Source: Desulfitobacterium sp038181555
GTDB taxonomy: Bacteria; Bacillota; Desulfitobacteriia; Desulfitobacteriales; Desulfitobacteriaceae
NCBI RefSeq assembly: GCF_038181555.1
Contig: NZ_JBBWUA010000001.1
Coordinates: 62,001 to 126,000 of the forward strand
Direction: 5' to 3'
DNA: 64,000 nt
In this document: piece after piece, positions 40,887-49,347 of the stretch
How the letters are laid out: each line of letters opens with the position of its first letter
Position numbering within the stretch: position 1 is the stretch's first letter
Translations under genes and position numbers: made by a program
Notes under the pieces: generated by a model
What the model saw: the letters and a program-made list of their open reading frames with translations, nothing else
Database searches by the model: none
What the model was told of the DNA's origin: nothing

Positions 40887-42068
40887 ATGGTTAAGGGTTT
40901 GGCCAAGCGAGTTCTTCATTGCATTCTTATCATCGGACTTCTAACGCTTCTACTCTCAGGCTGTGGTGAGGATCCACAGCAAGGCTTGCCGGGAGGAGCC
41001 GCTCCGGCAGTGATCGAGCTGTGGCATTCCTTAACAGGAGCGGAGGCTCAAGAGTTGGGGAAACAAAGCCAAAGGATTATGGACGCTCACCCTGAAGTGA
41101 TTATCCGACTAGAATATATAGAAGAAGGAAGAATGGTTAATCTTGCTTATCTTGCGCAAGCGGGTGGGGAAGGACCGGAGATTTTCCTTACCTCTTCCAA
41201 AGCCTTAACCGATCTTTTCCATCAAGGGGCCTTAGCCCCAATCATCGGTAACTCGGATCCGTTCCTTGGCTTAGTAACCCAATTTAAGTATGGGGATAAA
41301 ACATTTGCACTACCTCTTACCGTCGATGTTCCTTTATTCTATTATCGTACTGATCTCGCCCCGTTGCCGGCTAATTTGGCGGAGTTCCCCACAACCAAGG
41401 GAGTACTTGCGCTAACGGCCCTGGATACCAAGACCCTAAGTCCTTGGTGGTTAGCCCAAGGAGGAAAGTTAGCTAGCAATGGCCAGCCTGCTCTTCAGGA
41501 TCCGGCTAATTATATCTTTCTTCAACAGCTTTTGGCCTGGCAAGAGGGAAACCTCTTAGTCGTTGATCCCAATGCTTGGAATCTATTCATAAATGCTCAG
41601 GCTGCCTATACCATCGCCTGGGCTAGTCAGGCCCAGGGAATAGCGACGACTATTCCTTGGGGAAGCGTACCCCTTACTCAGTTGACGTCCGGAAAAGGGG
41701 AGATTTTAGGGGGAAAAACGATTGGCATCGCCAACTCCTCCATCAAATCCACAGAGGAGCTAAACCCTCTCATTCGTTTGGTTGAAGAGGAACTGCTTTC
41801 ACCGGATGCCCAGTGGGCTATCGCTATGGCCGGAAAACGATTTCCAACCAGCAGTTCTTTTTATAGTCGTGAAGAAGCCCAAACAGGACTTCTTCGCCAA
41901 GTAGGGTTAAGTTTAGCTAGGGCCTGGTCCTTACCGAGTAATGCTATGGAAGGAAAGCTTATGCCCCTCCAAGATCAAGCTTGGCAAAAGGCTTGGAACG
42001 GAGTAAAGCCAGAGGATGCCCTTAGTTGGGCTCAGACGGAAGCTGTTAAAGTGCTTCAAGTAAAATAA
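40887..42068 (+). CDS. Orphan extracellular solute-binding lipoprotein (family 1-like)
   Basis: A 393-residue lipoprotein: signal LHCILIIGLLTLLLSGC with lipobox LSGC. The mature part has the ABC solute-binding protein family 1 pattern: IELWHSLTGAEAQELGKQS, GPEIFLTSSKALTDLFHQGALAPI, ALPLTVDVPLFYYRTDL and a C-terminal segment PDAQWAIAMAGKRFP. It would bind sugars or similar solutes, but no permease or ATPase gene is near; upstream is a radical SAM enzyme and downstream rapZ. Its partner may be encoded elsewhere, or it may serve as a sensor. Start ATG 40887 follows AAAGGAG. Confidence 0.83.
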   Translation: MVKGLAKRVLHCILIIGLLTLLLSGCGEDPQQGLPGGAAPAVIELWHSLTGAEAQELGKQSQRIMDAHPEVIIRLEYIEEGRMVNLAYLAQAGGEGPEIFLTSSKALTDLFHQGALAPIIGNSDPFLGLVTQFKYGDKTFALPLTVDVPLFYYRTDLAPLPANLAEFPTTKGVLALTALDTKTLSPWWLAQGGKLASNGQPALQDPANYIFLQQLLAWQEGNLLVVDPNAWNLFINAQAAYTIAWASQAQGIATTIPWGSVPLTQLTSGKGEILGGKTIGIANSSIKSTEELNPLIRLVEEELLSPDAQWAIAMAGKRFPTSSSFYSREEAQTGLLRQVGLSLARAWSLPSNAMEGKLMPLQDQAWQKAWNGVKPEDALSWAQTEAVKVLQVK

Positions 42069-42091
42069 TCAGTAGAGAAGGGGGAGTAGCT

Positions 42092-42985
42092 ATGTCGACA
42101 AAGCAAGTACGATTGTTGGTTATCACTGGACTCTCGGGAGCGGGGAAGACCCAGGCAATGCAGAGTCTCGAAGATCTGGGCTTCTTCTGTGTGGATAATC
42201 TACCCCCATCCTTGATTCTAAAATTTGCCGAGCTCTGTGTTCAGTCGCAGGGCAAGGTAACCCGCGCGGCCATCGTGTGCGACCTACGCGGGGGGGAGTT
42301 CTTTACTTCCTTAGCCGAGGCTTTAGAAGATTTACAAAGGTCCGGCTTTCAGTATGAGATGCTTTTCTTAGAAGCTTCGGATGAAGTCCTCGTTGGCCGG
42401 TATAAGGAATCTCGACGGAGACACCCACTTTCCCCTAGCGGTGGAATTCTTGAAGGGATTCAAAAGGAACGTCAAAAGCTCATCGAGCTTCGTGGTATCG
42501 CCCATAAGATTATTGATACCTCAAGTCTCTCCTCTCAGCAACTGCGTCACCAGGTGGCAGAACTGTTTGGCAACGAACAGACCTCAGGACCCTTAGCAGT
42601 TTCGGTGGTCTCCTTCGGATATAAATATGGCATCCCCCTCGACGTGGACCTGCTTATTGATGTGCGCTTTTTACCCAATCCTTTTTATATCAGCGAGCTC
42701 CGGCCACTTACTGGGCAACATCCTCAAGTCCAGAAATATATTTTTAGTAATACCTTGGCTCAAGAATTTGTAGACAAGTATCTGGATCTGTTAGAGTATA
42801 TTCTTCCTCATTATGTGGAGGAAGGGAAGCGACATCTAGTGATTGGTGTCGGTTGCACAGGGGGACAGCATCGTTCCGTAGCTATTGCTGAACGAATCGG
42901 CACTTTTCTTCAAGAGCATCATTACACTATGAACGTTAATCACCGGGATGCTGCCCGTAATCGGAAGGGTGATAAGACTAAATGA
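42092..42985 (+). CDS. rapZ: RNase adapter/nucleotide-binding protein RapZ (YvcJ)
   Basis: A 297-residue P-loop protein. In E. coli RapZ guides RNase E to the GlmZ sRNA; in Bacillota YvcJ binds nucleotides and affects competence and cell-wall metabolism. Walker A is TGLSGAGKT near residue 13; LGFFCVDNLPPSL follows; the Walker B-like FLEASDE and the C-terminal RFLPNPFY and IGVGCTGGQHRSVAIAE are the family hallmarks. It overlaps yvcK by four bases (ATGA). The rapZ-yvcK-whiA order is highly conserved in Gram-positives. Confidence 0.95.
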   Translation: MSTKQVRLLVITGLSGAGKTQAMQSLEDLGFFCVDNLPPSLILKFAELCVQSQGKVTRAAIVCDLRGGEFFTSLAEALEDLQRSGFQYEMLFLEASDEVLVGRYKESRRRHPLSPSGGILEGIQKERQKLIELRGIAHKIIDTSSLSSQQLRHQVAELFGNEQTSGPLAVSVVSFGYKYGIPLDVDLLIDVRFLPNPFYISELRPLTGQHPQVQKYIFSNTLAQEFVDKYLDLLEYILPHYVEEGKRHLVIGVGCTGGQHRSVAIAERIGTFLQEHHYTMNVNHRDAARNRKGDKTK

Positions 42986-44355
42986 AAAGCAGACTGGGTA
43001 TATCACTCCCCAACTCTTTGAAATGGCTTTATCCAAATTTAGGTGTCAAACGTTGGTTTTTACTGGCAGTTCTCGGCGTGTTCTTATTTGCAGCGGGTTT
43101 TTCCGTAATGAATGATGGCATAGCTCTAGGTTATATAGAGTTGCAATTTCGCGAAGCCATCTATCGACTGACAGGCAGTGCTCCACGTACTGCTGTGCCG
43201 ATGGGTCTGGTGATTAGTGCTTTGGGGGCTGCGGCCATGGTGATTGGCTTTCAGCGTATGCTCCGATCTATTATCTCTGTGTTGTTGCCTGATGAAGAAG
43301 CTCGGATTGTTGATGTTATGTATTCCCGTCAACATCTCCGACGCGGTCCGAAGATTGTGGTCATCGGTGGAGGAACCGGCTTATCAAACCTCCTTAGAGG
43401 CCTAAAAAATTATACCCGTAACCTCACTGCTATTGTTACGGTATCCGACGATGGCGGGAGTTCAGGAATGCTGCGCAGTGAAATGGGTATTCTTCCCCCG
43501 GGGGATATTCGCAACTGCCTCGTCGCGCTCTCCGATACGGAAAATATCATGGAAAAACTTTTTTCTTATCGCTTTGATACCGGTACGCTCAAAGGACATA
43601 GCTTAGGCAATCTGTTTTTAGCAGGGATGGCCGATACCTTTGGCGACTTCCAAAAGGGGGTCGAGCACGTAAGTAAGGTTTTCGCCCTTAGGGGCAATGT
43701 CTATCCTTCGACTTTGGAACAAGTAGTTCTAGGTGCAGATTTGGCTAATGGAACCACCGTGAAAGGGGAAACCCAGGTCAGGGATACTCAAGGTCGCATC
43801 ATCAGGGTTTATCTGGAGCCTGAGGATTGCGAGCCCGTGCCAGAGGCGTTAAAGGCTTTGGACGAAGCGGATCTTATTGTCTTAGGGCCAGGCAGTCTCT
43901 ATACCAGTGTTTTGCCGAATCTATTAGTAAAAGGCTTAAAAGAGAAAATTCGCGATGCCGATGCTCCCTGTGTCTATATCTGCAATATCATGACAGAACC
44001 GGGAGAAACAGACCAATTTCAAGTATCAGATCATTTGCAGTCTTTGGTCGATCACTGTGGTCATGGCTTAGTCGATGTTGTCTTAGCCAATAGACAGGAG
44101 ATACCCCAAGACCTTCTGCAGCGCTATGCAGAGGAAGGCTCCTATCCGGTTCATGGCAATGCTGCCAGCGTGGAATGGCTGGGGGTTAAATACGTGGAAG
44201 CAGATCTTCTCCAAGAGGGTGAAACCATTCGCCACGACCCTGACCGTTTGGCACGAATGCTTATTCGACTTCTCTTTCGCTTAAAGCCCATGGGTGAGAG
44301 GATCGCTCTAGTGGATTCCTATCTATTAAGTCAGAAATTAAGGGAAGAATCCTAG
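42982..44355 (+). CDS. yvcK: Gluconeogenesis factor YvcK/GlmR family, with N-terminal membrane segment
   Basis: A 457-residue protein. The core (from about residue 116, PKIVVIGGGTGLSNLLRGL, then TVSDDGGSSGMLR and PPGDIRNCLVALSD) is the YvcK/CofD-like domain that binds UDP-GlcNAc and controls peptidoglycan precursor supply and gluconeogenic growth. Upstream of it is an extension of about 110 residues with two membrane segments (RWFLLAVLGVFLFAAGF and VPMGLVISALGAAAMVIGF), absent in the roughly 317-residue Bacillus protein but, as far as I recall, common in clostridial homologues. Start ATG 42982 overlaps rapZ. whiA follows after 15 bases. Confidence 0.93.
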   Translation: MKSRLGISLPNSLKWLYPNLGVKRWFLLAVLGVFLFAAGFSVMNDGIALGYIELQFREAIYRLTGSAPRTAVPMGLVISALGAAAMVIGFQRMLRSIISVLLPDEEARIVDVMYSRQHLRRGPKIVVIGGGTGLSNLLRGLKNYTRNLTAIVTVSDDGGSSGMLRSEMGILPPGDIRNCLVALSDTENIMEKLFSYRFDTGTLKGHSLGNLFLAGMADTFGDFQKGVEHVSKVFALRGNVYPSTLEQVVLGADLANGTTVKGETQVRDTQGRIIRVYLEPEDCEPVPEALKALDEADLIVLGPGSLYTSVLPNLLVKGLKEKIRDADAPCVYICNIMTEPGETDQFQVSDHLQSLVDHCGHGLVDVVLANRQEIPQDLLQRYAEEGSYPVHGNAASVEWLGVKYVEADLLQEGETIRHDPDRLARMLIRLLFRLKPMGERIALVDSYLLSQKLREES

Positions 44356-44370
44356 AAAGGAGGGGGAGGA

Positions 44371-45324
44371 ATGTCCTTCAGTGCCGAAACCAAGGATGAA
44401 TTAGCACGCATCGAGGAAAAGAAGAGATGTTGTAATGTGGCCGAACTTGCAGCGCTTGTGCGTATGGATGGGACCTTGCAGATCTCTAATCAAATCTACG
44501 CACTGAACGTGACCACCGAGAGTGCCCCCGTAGCGCGTAAGGTATACCGGTTGGCTAAAAACATATTGGATCTACCGGTGGACATTATGGTGCGCAGGAA
44601 GCTGCGCTTAAAAAAGAATAACTCCTATATGGTTAAAATTTATCCAAGGGACTTAAGCGATTTTCAACAACTCGGGCTTATTGATGAAGAAGGTGAAATC
44701 CTACCGGGCATACCCGACTTCCTCGTCAAAAGGAAATGCGATAGAATTGCCTATTTACGCGGAGCCTTTCTGGCCGGGGGATCCATCAATAATCCTGAAG
44801 GAACATATCATTTGGAGATTATCACCAATGACGCTCTTCATGGGGACGCTCTTTGCCAACTTCTCAATCGATTTCAGTTGGGCGCTAAAGTGAGTCTGCG
44901 TAAAAATTGGCATGTTGTATATATTAAGGAAAGTGAGCATATTGTTAAATTTCTTGCTCTCATCGGAGCTCATCGCGCGCTTTTAGAATTTGAGAATGTC
45001 CGCGTGCTTAAAGATATGCGCAATCAAGTCAATCGTTTAGTTAATTGTGAGACAGCCAATCTCAATAAAACAGTAGATGCGGCTGTACGGCAAGTGGAAA
45101 ATATTCAGAAGGTAGCCAACACCATTGGTCTTCAAGCTCTCCCGGATCCCATACGGGAAATAGCTGAGCTACGGCTGGAATACCCTGATGCCAGCCTCAA
45201 GGAATTAGGGGAAATGTTGAACCCGAAGGTAGGCAAATCAGGAGTGAATCATCGCCTACGCAAGATAGACGAGCTTGCTGATAAGCTAGAGGAACAGCAA
45301 AAGCGGGTGGGGAAAGGAGGATAA
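44371..45324 (+). CDS. whiA: DNA-binding protein WhiA
   Basis: A 317-residue regulator of division, chromosome segregation and, in actinomycetes, sporulation. It starts MSFSAETKDELARIEEKKRCC, the WhiA N-terminus, then a LAGLIDADG-like domain (AYLRGAFLAGGSINNPEGTYHLEI) that has lost nuclease residues, and a C-terminal helix-turn-helix (YPDASLKELGEMLNPKVGKSGVNHRLRKID). AAAGGAGGGGG lies before the ATG. It sits between yvcK and rpoN. Confidence 0.95.
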   Translation: MSFSAETKDELARIEEKKRCCNVAELAALVRMDGTLQISNQIYALNVTTESAPVARKVYRLAKNILDLPVDIMVRRKLRLKKNNSYMVKIYPRDLSDFQQLGLIDEEGEILPGIPDFLVKRKCDRIAYLRGAFLAGGSINNPEGTYHLEIITNDALHGDALCQLLNRFQLGAKVSLRKNWHVVYIKESEHIVKFLALIGAHRALLEFENVRVLKDMRNQVNRLVNCETANLNKTVDAAVRQVENIQKVANTIGLQALPDPIREIAELRLEYPDASLKELGEMLNPKVGKSGVNHRLRKIDELADKLEEQQKRVGKGG

Positions 45325-45326
45325 AA

Positions 45327-46730
45327 GTGCGGATAGGGTATGGCCTAAATCTAGAGCAAACACAGAAGTTAGTTATGACACCAGAGTTGCGCCAAGCGAT
45401 TGCTGTACTGCAGCTGTCTGCCCTTGAGCTTTCTGATTATGTGGATCAGCAGATGTTGGAAAACCCACTCTTGGATGTCGTTGAAGATTCCGGTGATAAA
45501 GGAACAGAAGATCCTCAAGAAGATTCCCCCCCTTCCGAGAAGGAAGGGAATCCGGAGGATAGCGACTGGGATATGAATTGGGAAGATTATTTTCAGCATC
45601 AAGAGGAACGGATAAGCAGAGAGTATGACCCTGATGCCGGGCAGAACAAAAGGTTCGAGCCCTTTTTGGCAACAGCTCCTTCCCTACAAGAGCATTTGCT
45701 CGAACAGATTCATATCCAAAAGACATTGGCTCCTCATGATTTGCTTGAATATATTATCGGGAATTTAGACGAAAACGGCTATCTGCTCCTTTCTTTAGAG
45801 GAAATAGCTAAGCAGCTTCAGCGTCCCCTAGAGCAGGTAGAAACAGGTCTAACAATCATCCAAGGTTTGGACCCTTTAGGTGTAGGAGCAAGGAATCTCG
45901 AAGAATGTCTGAGATTGCAGCTTCCTTTGCTAAGCCATTACCCGCCCGAGATGCCAAGATTTCTCAAGCACCTCGAGGATTTAGCCGCCGGACGTTTGCA
46001 AAAGATCGCCAACCAACTTAAGGTGACTCCTCTGCAGGTCCAGTCAATGTCTGATCTCCTCCGTACACTTGATCCAAAGCCCGGTCGGCGTTTTTCCGGG
46101 CCGGGAGAGGTTCGTTATATTATTCCGGATGTGGTGATCGAGGAAGTTGAAGGAGAGTATATTATTCTAGTCAATGATCTCACTGTACCACGCTTGGGGA
46201 TCAATCAAACCTATAAAAAAGCCTTGAGCCAGAGCAGTGAATCGGAAACCCGCAAATTCGTGGAGCAAAAACTCAATGCTGCTGCTTGGCTCATTCGCAG
46301 TATTGAACAAAGGCGCCTGACCTTATATAAAGTGGCTGATGCTCTTGTGCGACGCCAAGAGGAATTTTTACGACGAGGGGTACGCTACTTAAAGCCTCTC
46401 AATCTTAAAGATATTGCGGAAGAAATTGGGGTTCATGAATCTACGGTGAGTCGGGCAACAGCCAATAAGTATGTGCAGACCCCCCGAGGAATTTTTGAAT
46501 TTAAGTTCTTTTTCGCAACCGGTTTAGGTAGCGAGGAGGGTATGTCTACAGAAGCAATTAAGCAAGCTTTAAAGAATATTATTGCTGAGGAAGACACTAA
46601 GGCTCCTTACTCTGATCAGAAGCTCTCCGAAATCCTCGGGGAAAAGAACATGAAGATTTCACGCCGAACCGTAGCAAAATACCGTGACGAGCTTGGTATC
46701 CCCTCAACAACTCTGCGCAAGCGATATTAA
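45327..46730 (+). CDS. rpoN: RNA polymerase sigma-54 factor
   Basis: Sigma-54 directs RNA polymerase to -24/-12 promoters that need an enhancer-binding ATPase. The 467 residues show region I (LNLEQTQKLVMTPELRQAIAVLQLSALEL), an acidic region II (about 50-95), the core-binding and HTH part, and the RpoN box ISRRTVAKYRDELGIP followed by the C-terminal SSTLRKRY-like tail. The start is GTG 45327 two bases after whiA, with AAAGGAGG before it, so it belongs to the rapZ-yvcK-whiA operon. No enhancer-binding regulator is in the window. Confidence 0.96.
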   Translation: MRIGYGLNLEQTQKLVMTPELRQAIAVLQLSALELSDYVDQQMLENPLLDVVEDSGDKGTEDPQEDSPPSEKEGNPEDSDWDMNWEDYFQHQEERISREYDPDAGQNKRFEPFLATAPSLQEHLLEQIHIQKTLAPHDLLEYIIGNLDENGYLLLSLEEIAKQLQRPLEQVETGLTIIQGLDPLGVGARNLEECLRLQLPLLSHYPPEMPRFLKHLEDLAAGRLQKIANQLKVTPLQVQSMSDLLRTLDPKPGRRFSGPGEVRYIIPDVVIEEVEGEYIILVNDLTVPRLGINQTYKKALSQSSESETRKFVEQKLNAAAWLIRSIEQRRLTLYKVADALVRRQEEFLRRGVRYLKPLNLKDIAEEIGVHESTVSRATANKYVQTPRGIFEFKFFFATGLGSEEGMSTEAIKQALKNIIAEEDTKAPYSDQKLSEILGEKNMKISRRTVAKYRDELGIPSTTLRKRY

Positions 46731-46856
46731 TACGTGGCTCGACGTTTGGATGGTGTGTATTCTAAAAATTGGAGAATATAATAAAACAGAGCCGATCTCT
46801 CCTAAAGGCAACCCCGAGTGCTTTGGGTAGAGAAGTTTTATAGAGGAGTGTTGGGG

Positions 46857-47492
46857 ATGACGTTTACGCGCTTAAGCGGGTATGATCGGGCATTAATGGA
46901 GATAAGGGCGATGATTCTCGAGCTAGCCCAAGGGGTAAAACATCTTTTGAGTAGAGGCCTCAGTCATCTTGAAACTCCAGATGCTTTGCAGGATGTGGAC
47001 TGGCGTACAGAAGATGATAAAATCGATGCCATGCGGGACAAAGTGCTCAATCGCATCCTCGAGATGATGACCCTTCAGCAAATTAGGACCCAAGACCTTC
47101 GCTTCCTGCTGGGCTATCATAGAATTGCCCAAGAGCTGGAAAGAATCGCCGATTATGCCTGTGATATTGCTGAGCTCGCTGTGCTCAGTTCTAATATGGA
47201 GCATCTTGAGGAAGTTTTACAAATGGCCAATCAGACTCAGCAAATGTATCTGAGAGTAGTAGAAACGATTGAAAATGAAGAGGATAGCGTAGAGGCTCTG
47301 GATCAGATGGATGATGTATTGGATGCCACTTATGGTTTTTTGCAGAGGCAATTTCTCATGGGTGACCAGAGTGTGAAAACAGGCTCTTTAGCTTTCGCTC
47401 TCATTTTTGCGCGGACTATGGAGCGCATGGGAGATCATATATTGAATGTGGCTGAGGCTCAAGTCTATATCAAGACAGGCAAAAAGTTCTAG
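46857..47492 (+). CDS. PhoU-like phosphate-signalling protein
   Basis: A 211-residue, all-helical PhoU-domain protein. It has two three-helix PhoU repeats: about residues 5-100 (LEMMTLQQIRTQDLRFLLGYHRIAQELERIADYACDIAEL) and about 105-210 (AFALIFARTMERMGDHILNVAEA). The E(R)IxDYxxDI and RxxERMGDH metal-binding patterns are present. It probably limits phosphate uptake. ATG 46857 is eight bases after AGGAG. The Na/phosphate cotransporter gene starts six bases later, so they are an operon. No pstSCAB genes are nearby. Confidence 0.9.
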   Translation: MTFTRLSGYDRALMEIRAMILELAQGVKHLLSRGLSHLETPDALQDVDWRTEDDKIDAMRDKVLNRILEMMTLQQIRTQDLRFLLGYHRIAQELERIADYACDIAELAVLSSNMEHLEEVLQMANQTQQMYLRVVETIENEEDSVEALDQMDDVLDATYGFLQRQFLMGDQSVKTGSLAFALIFARTMERMGDHILNVAEAQVYIKTGKKF

Positions 47493-47498
47493 CTAGGG

Positions 47499-49094
47499 GT
47501 GATCAATATTAGTTTTAGTGCATGGGTTGCTTTCCTAGGTGGATTAGGGATCTTCATGTTTGGTATACATACGACTTCTTCCGGCTTACAGATGTTTGCA
47601 GCTAATCGACTTAAAGAGCTACTTGAATCCCTAACCAAGAAGAGCTACTTAGCAGTGCTTTTTGGAATCGTCATGACAGTAGCCTTCCAAAGCAGTACGG
47701 CCACTACTGTCCTTGTGGTGGAATTTGTTAATGTGGGACTGATGAGCCTCGGTCGGGCCTTAGGGATTGTTTTAGGCTCAGCGTTGGGCACTTCACTCTC
47801 CATCCAGCTCATTGCTTTCAAAATGCTTAATCTAGCCTTGGGTTTCATATTCATAGGCTTTATTCTATACCTTGTTGTAAAAACACCTCATATTAAGCCC
47901 TTAGGCCAGGCCATGATCGGTTTTGGTCTTATTTTCGTGGGAATATCCATTATGTCCGGTGCCTTCGCTCCATTAAAGGATATACCACAGGTTCAAGAAT
48001 TTCTTGCTCATTTGGGTGTCAAGCCCTTCTTTGGAATCCTTGTGGGTCTAGTTCTTACAACCCTTATGCAGAGCAGCACTGCTACTGTAGCCATTCTCAT
48101 TTCCCTGGCCGATCAAGGATTGATTAATCTAGGTGCGGTTATTCCTTTGGTTTTAGGAGCTCATATCGGTGGCACTGTAACGACCCTGATCTCCACGTTG
48201 ACTGCACAGAAGCAGGATGCCCGTCGAGTTGCCTTGGCCAATACACTCTACAAGGTCCTTGCCACCCTTCTTGTCCTCCCCTTCTTGCCGGAAGTGGCAG
48301 ATCTATTAATCTGGCTGGGAGGAGACCTTAAGCGTCAGGTGGCCAACTCTCATCTTGTCTTCTCAGTCCTGATGATTATCCTCTTCATGCCACTAAATAA
48401 CCAGATTGCAAAAGTCATGGTTCGGATTTTGCCTGACTCTTCACGAGGGATAAAGAAGATTCAGTTCAGACATATTGACGAGACCTCTTTGGAAGTACCT
48501 GCTATTGCGTTGACACAAGTTCACCTGGAAATCCAAGGGATGGGCAAGTCCCTACGGGATGAGCTAATGGCGCGGATTCCTACAAGTGTTCTGGAGTGTC
48601 GTGCCCTGCCAAGTAAAGGTTCTCCCCTCGAGCAAGATTTTCAATGGTATTATCAGCATATTTTCCGTTTCCTGGCAGCCTTATCTGCTAAAGAGGTAAC
48701 TGCCCAACAGCATGAGGATATTCTCAATACTCAATTCATTCTCAAAGAATTTCAATACGTTGGAGATGCCTTATTTGACCTGTCCACCCATATTGGAAAT
48801 GTAACAAAGGAAAACCGACAGGAAGCCGAAGAAATTTGGGGAGATATGAAGGAACTTTACGAAACTGTGCTGAATAATTACAATCGGATGCTCGGAGCAC
48901 TAAAGTCATGGGATAGGGATTTGGCAGGAGAAGTCATCCGCGAACATCCCGATATAGTCCGTTTGCAGAGAGCACTACAGTTTGGAATCTTGGCAAAAAC
49001 AACTCAGTGGGAAAACCTAGATATCGTGAATTTACTTTATCGCATCGATAAGCATAGTGTAAATATTGCCCAAGTCGTGATGGGACTGGTTTAA
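47499..49094 (+). CDS. Na/Pi cotransporter family protein with C-terminal PhoU domain
   Basis: A 531-residue membrane protein of the NptA/NaPi-II type. The N-terminal half has about eight membrane segments and the duplicated QSSTAT motif (AFQSSTATTVLVVEFV near 67; LMQSSTATVAILISL near 190), which forms the sodium and phosphate site. The C-terminal 200 residues form a PhoU-like helical domain. The start is GTG 47499, seven bases after the phoU-like stop; no good ribosome site precedes it, so re-initiation by coupling is likely. TAGGGGTGA overlaps this codon; an ATT start at 47508 is less likely. Confidence 0.9.
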   Translation: MINISFSAWVAFLGGLGIFMFGIHTTSSGLQMFAANRLKELLESLTKKSYLAVLFGIVMTVAFQSSTATTVLVVEFVNVGLMSLGRALGIVLGSALGTSLSIQLIAFKMLNLALGFIFIGFILYLVVKTPHIKPLGQAMIGFGLIFVGISIMSGAFAPLKDIPQVQEFLAHLGVKPFFGILVGLVLTTLMQSSTATVAILISLADQGLINLGAVIPLVLGAHIGGTVTTLISTLTAQKQDARRVALANTLYKVLATLLVLPFLPEVADLLIWLGGDLKRQVANSHLVFSVLMIILFMPLNNQIAKVMVRILPDSSRGIKKIQFRHIDETSLEVPAIALTQVHLEIQGMGKSLRDELMARIPTSVLECRALPSKGSPLEQDFQWYYQHIFRFLAALSAKEVTAQQHEDILNTQFILKEFQYVGDALFDLSTHIGNVTKENRQEAEEIWGDMKELYETVLNNYNRMLGALKSWDRDLAGEVIREHPDIVRLQRALQFGILAKTTQWENLDIVNLLYRIDKHSVNIAQVVMGLV

Positions 49095-49347
49095 AGAGTA
49101 AGATTTTCCTTTGGGCGGTATACTAAGATGATAGAAAGTGCTAAACTAATACACGGTGAAATCTTCATTATGCAAGATAGTTGGGGTCGTGCAGCTTCAT
49201 GCGCACTACTCATTCAGTAGCTCCATCACTACGGTACTCGATTGACGCTTTCTAGCAATTTTACATACACTTACATAACAACGAACTACCCGAAAGGCTT
49301 CACCCAAAAGGAAAATGGAGCAAAAGAGGAAAGGAGAAATATATATA
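49095..49347. other. Gap before pgk with a possible promoter
   Basis: A 253-base gap between the cotransporter gene and pgk. TTGACG (49242-49247), an 18-base spacer and TACACT (49266-49271) could be the glycolytic promoter. A small CTACT/AGTAG hairpin lies near 49207-49220. No clear terminator for the cotransporter gene, no gapA/cggR and no recognisable operator were seen. Confidence 0.4.
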
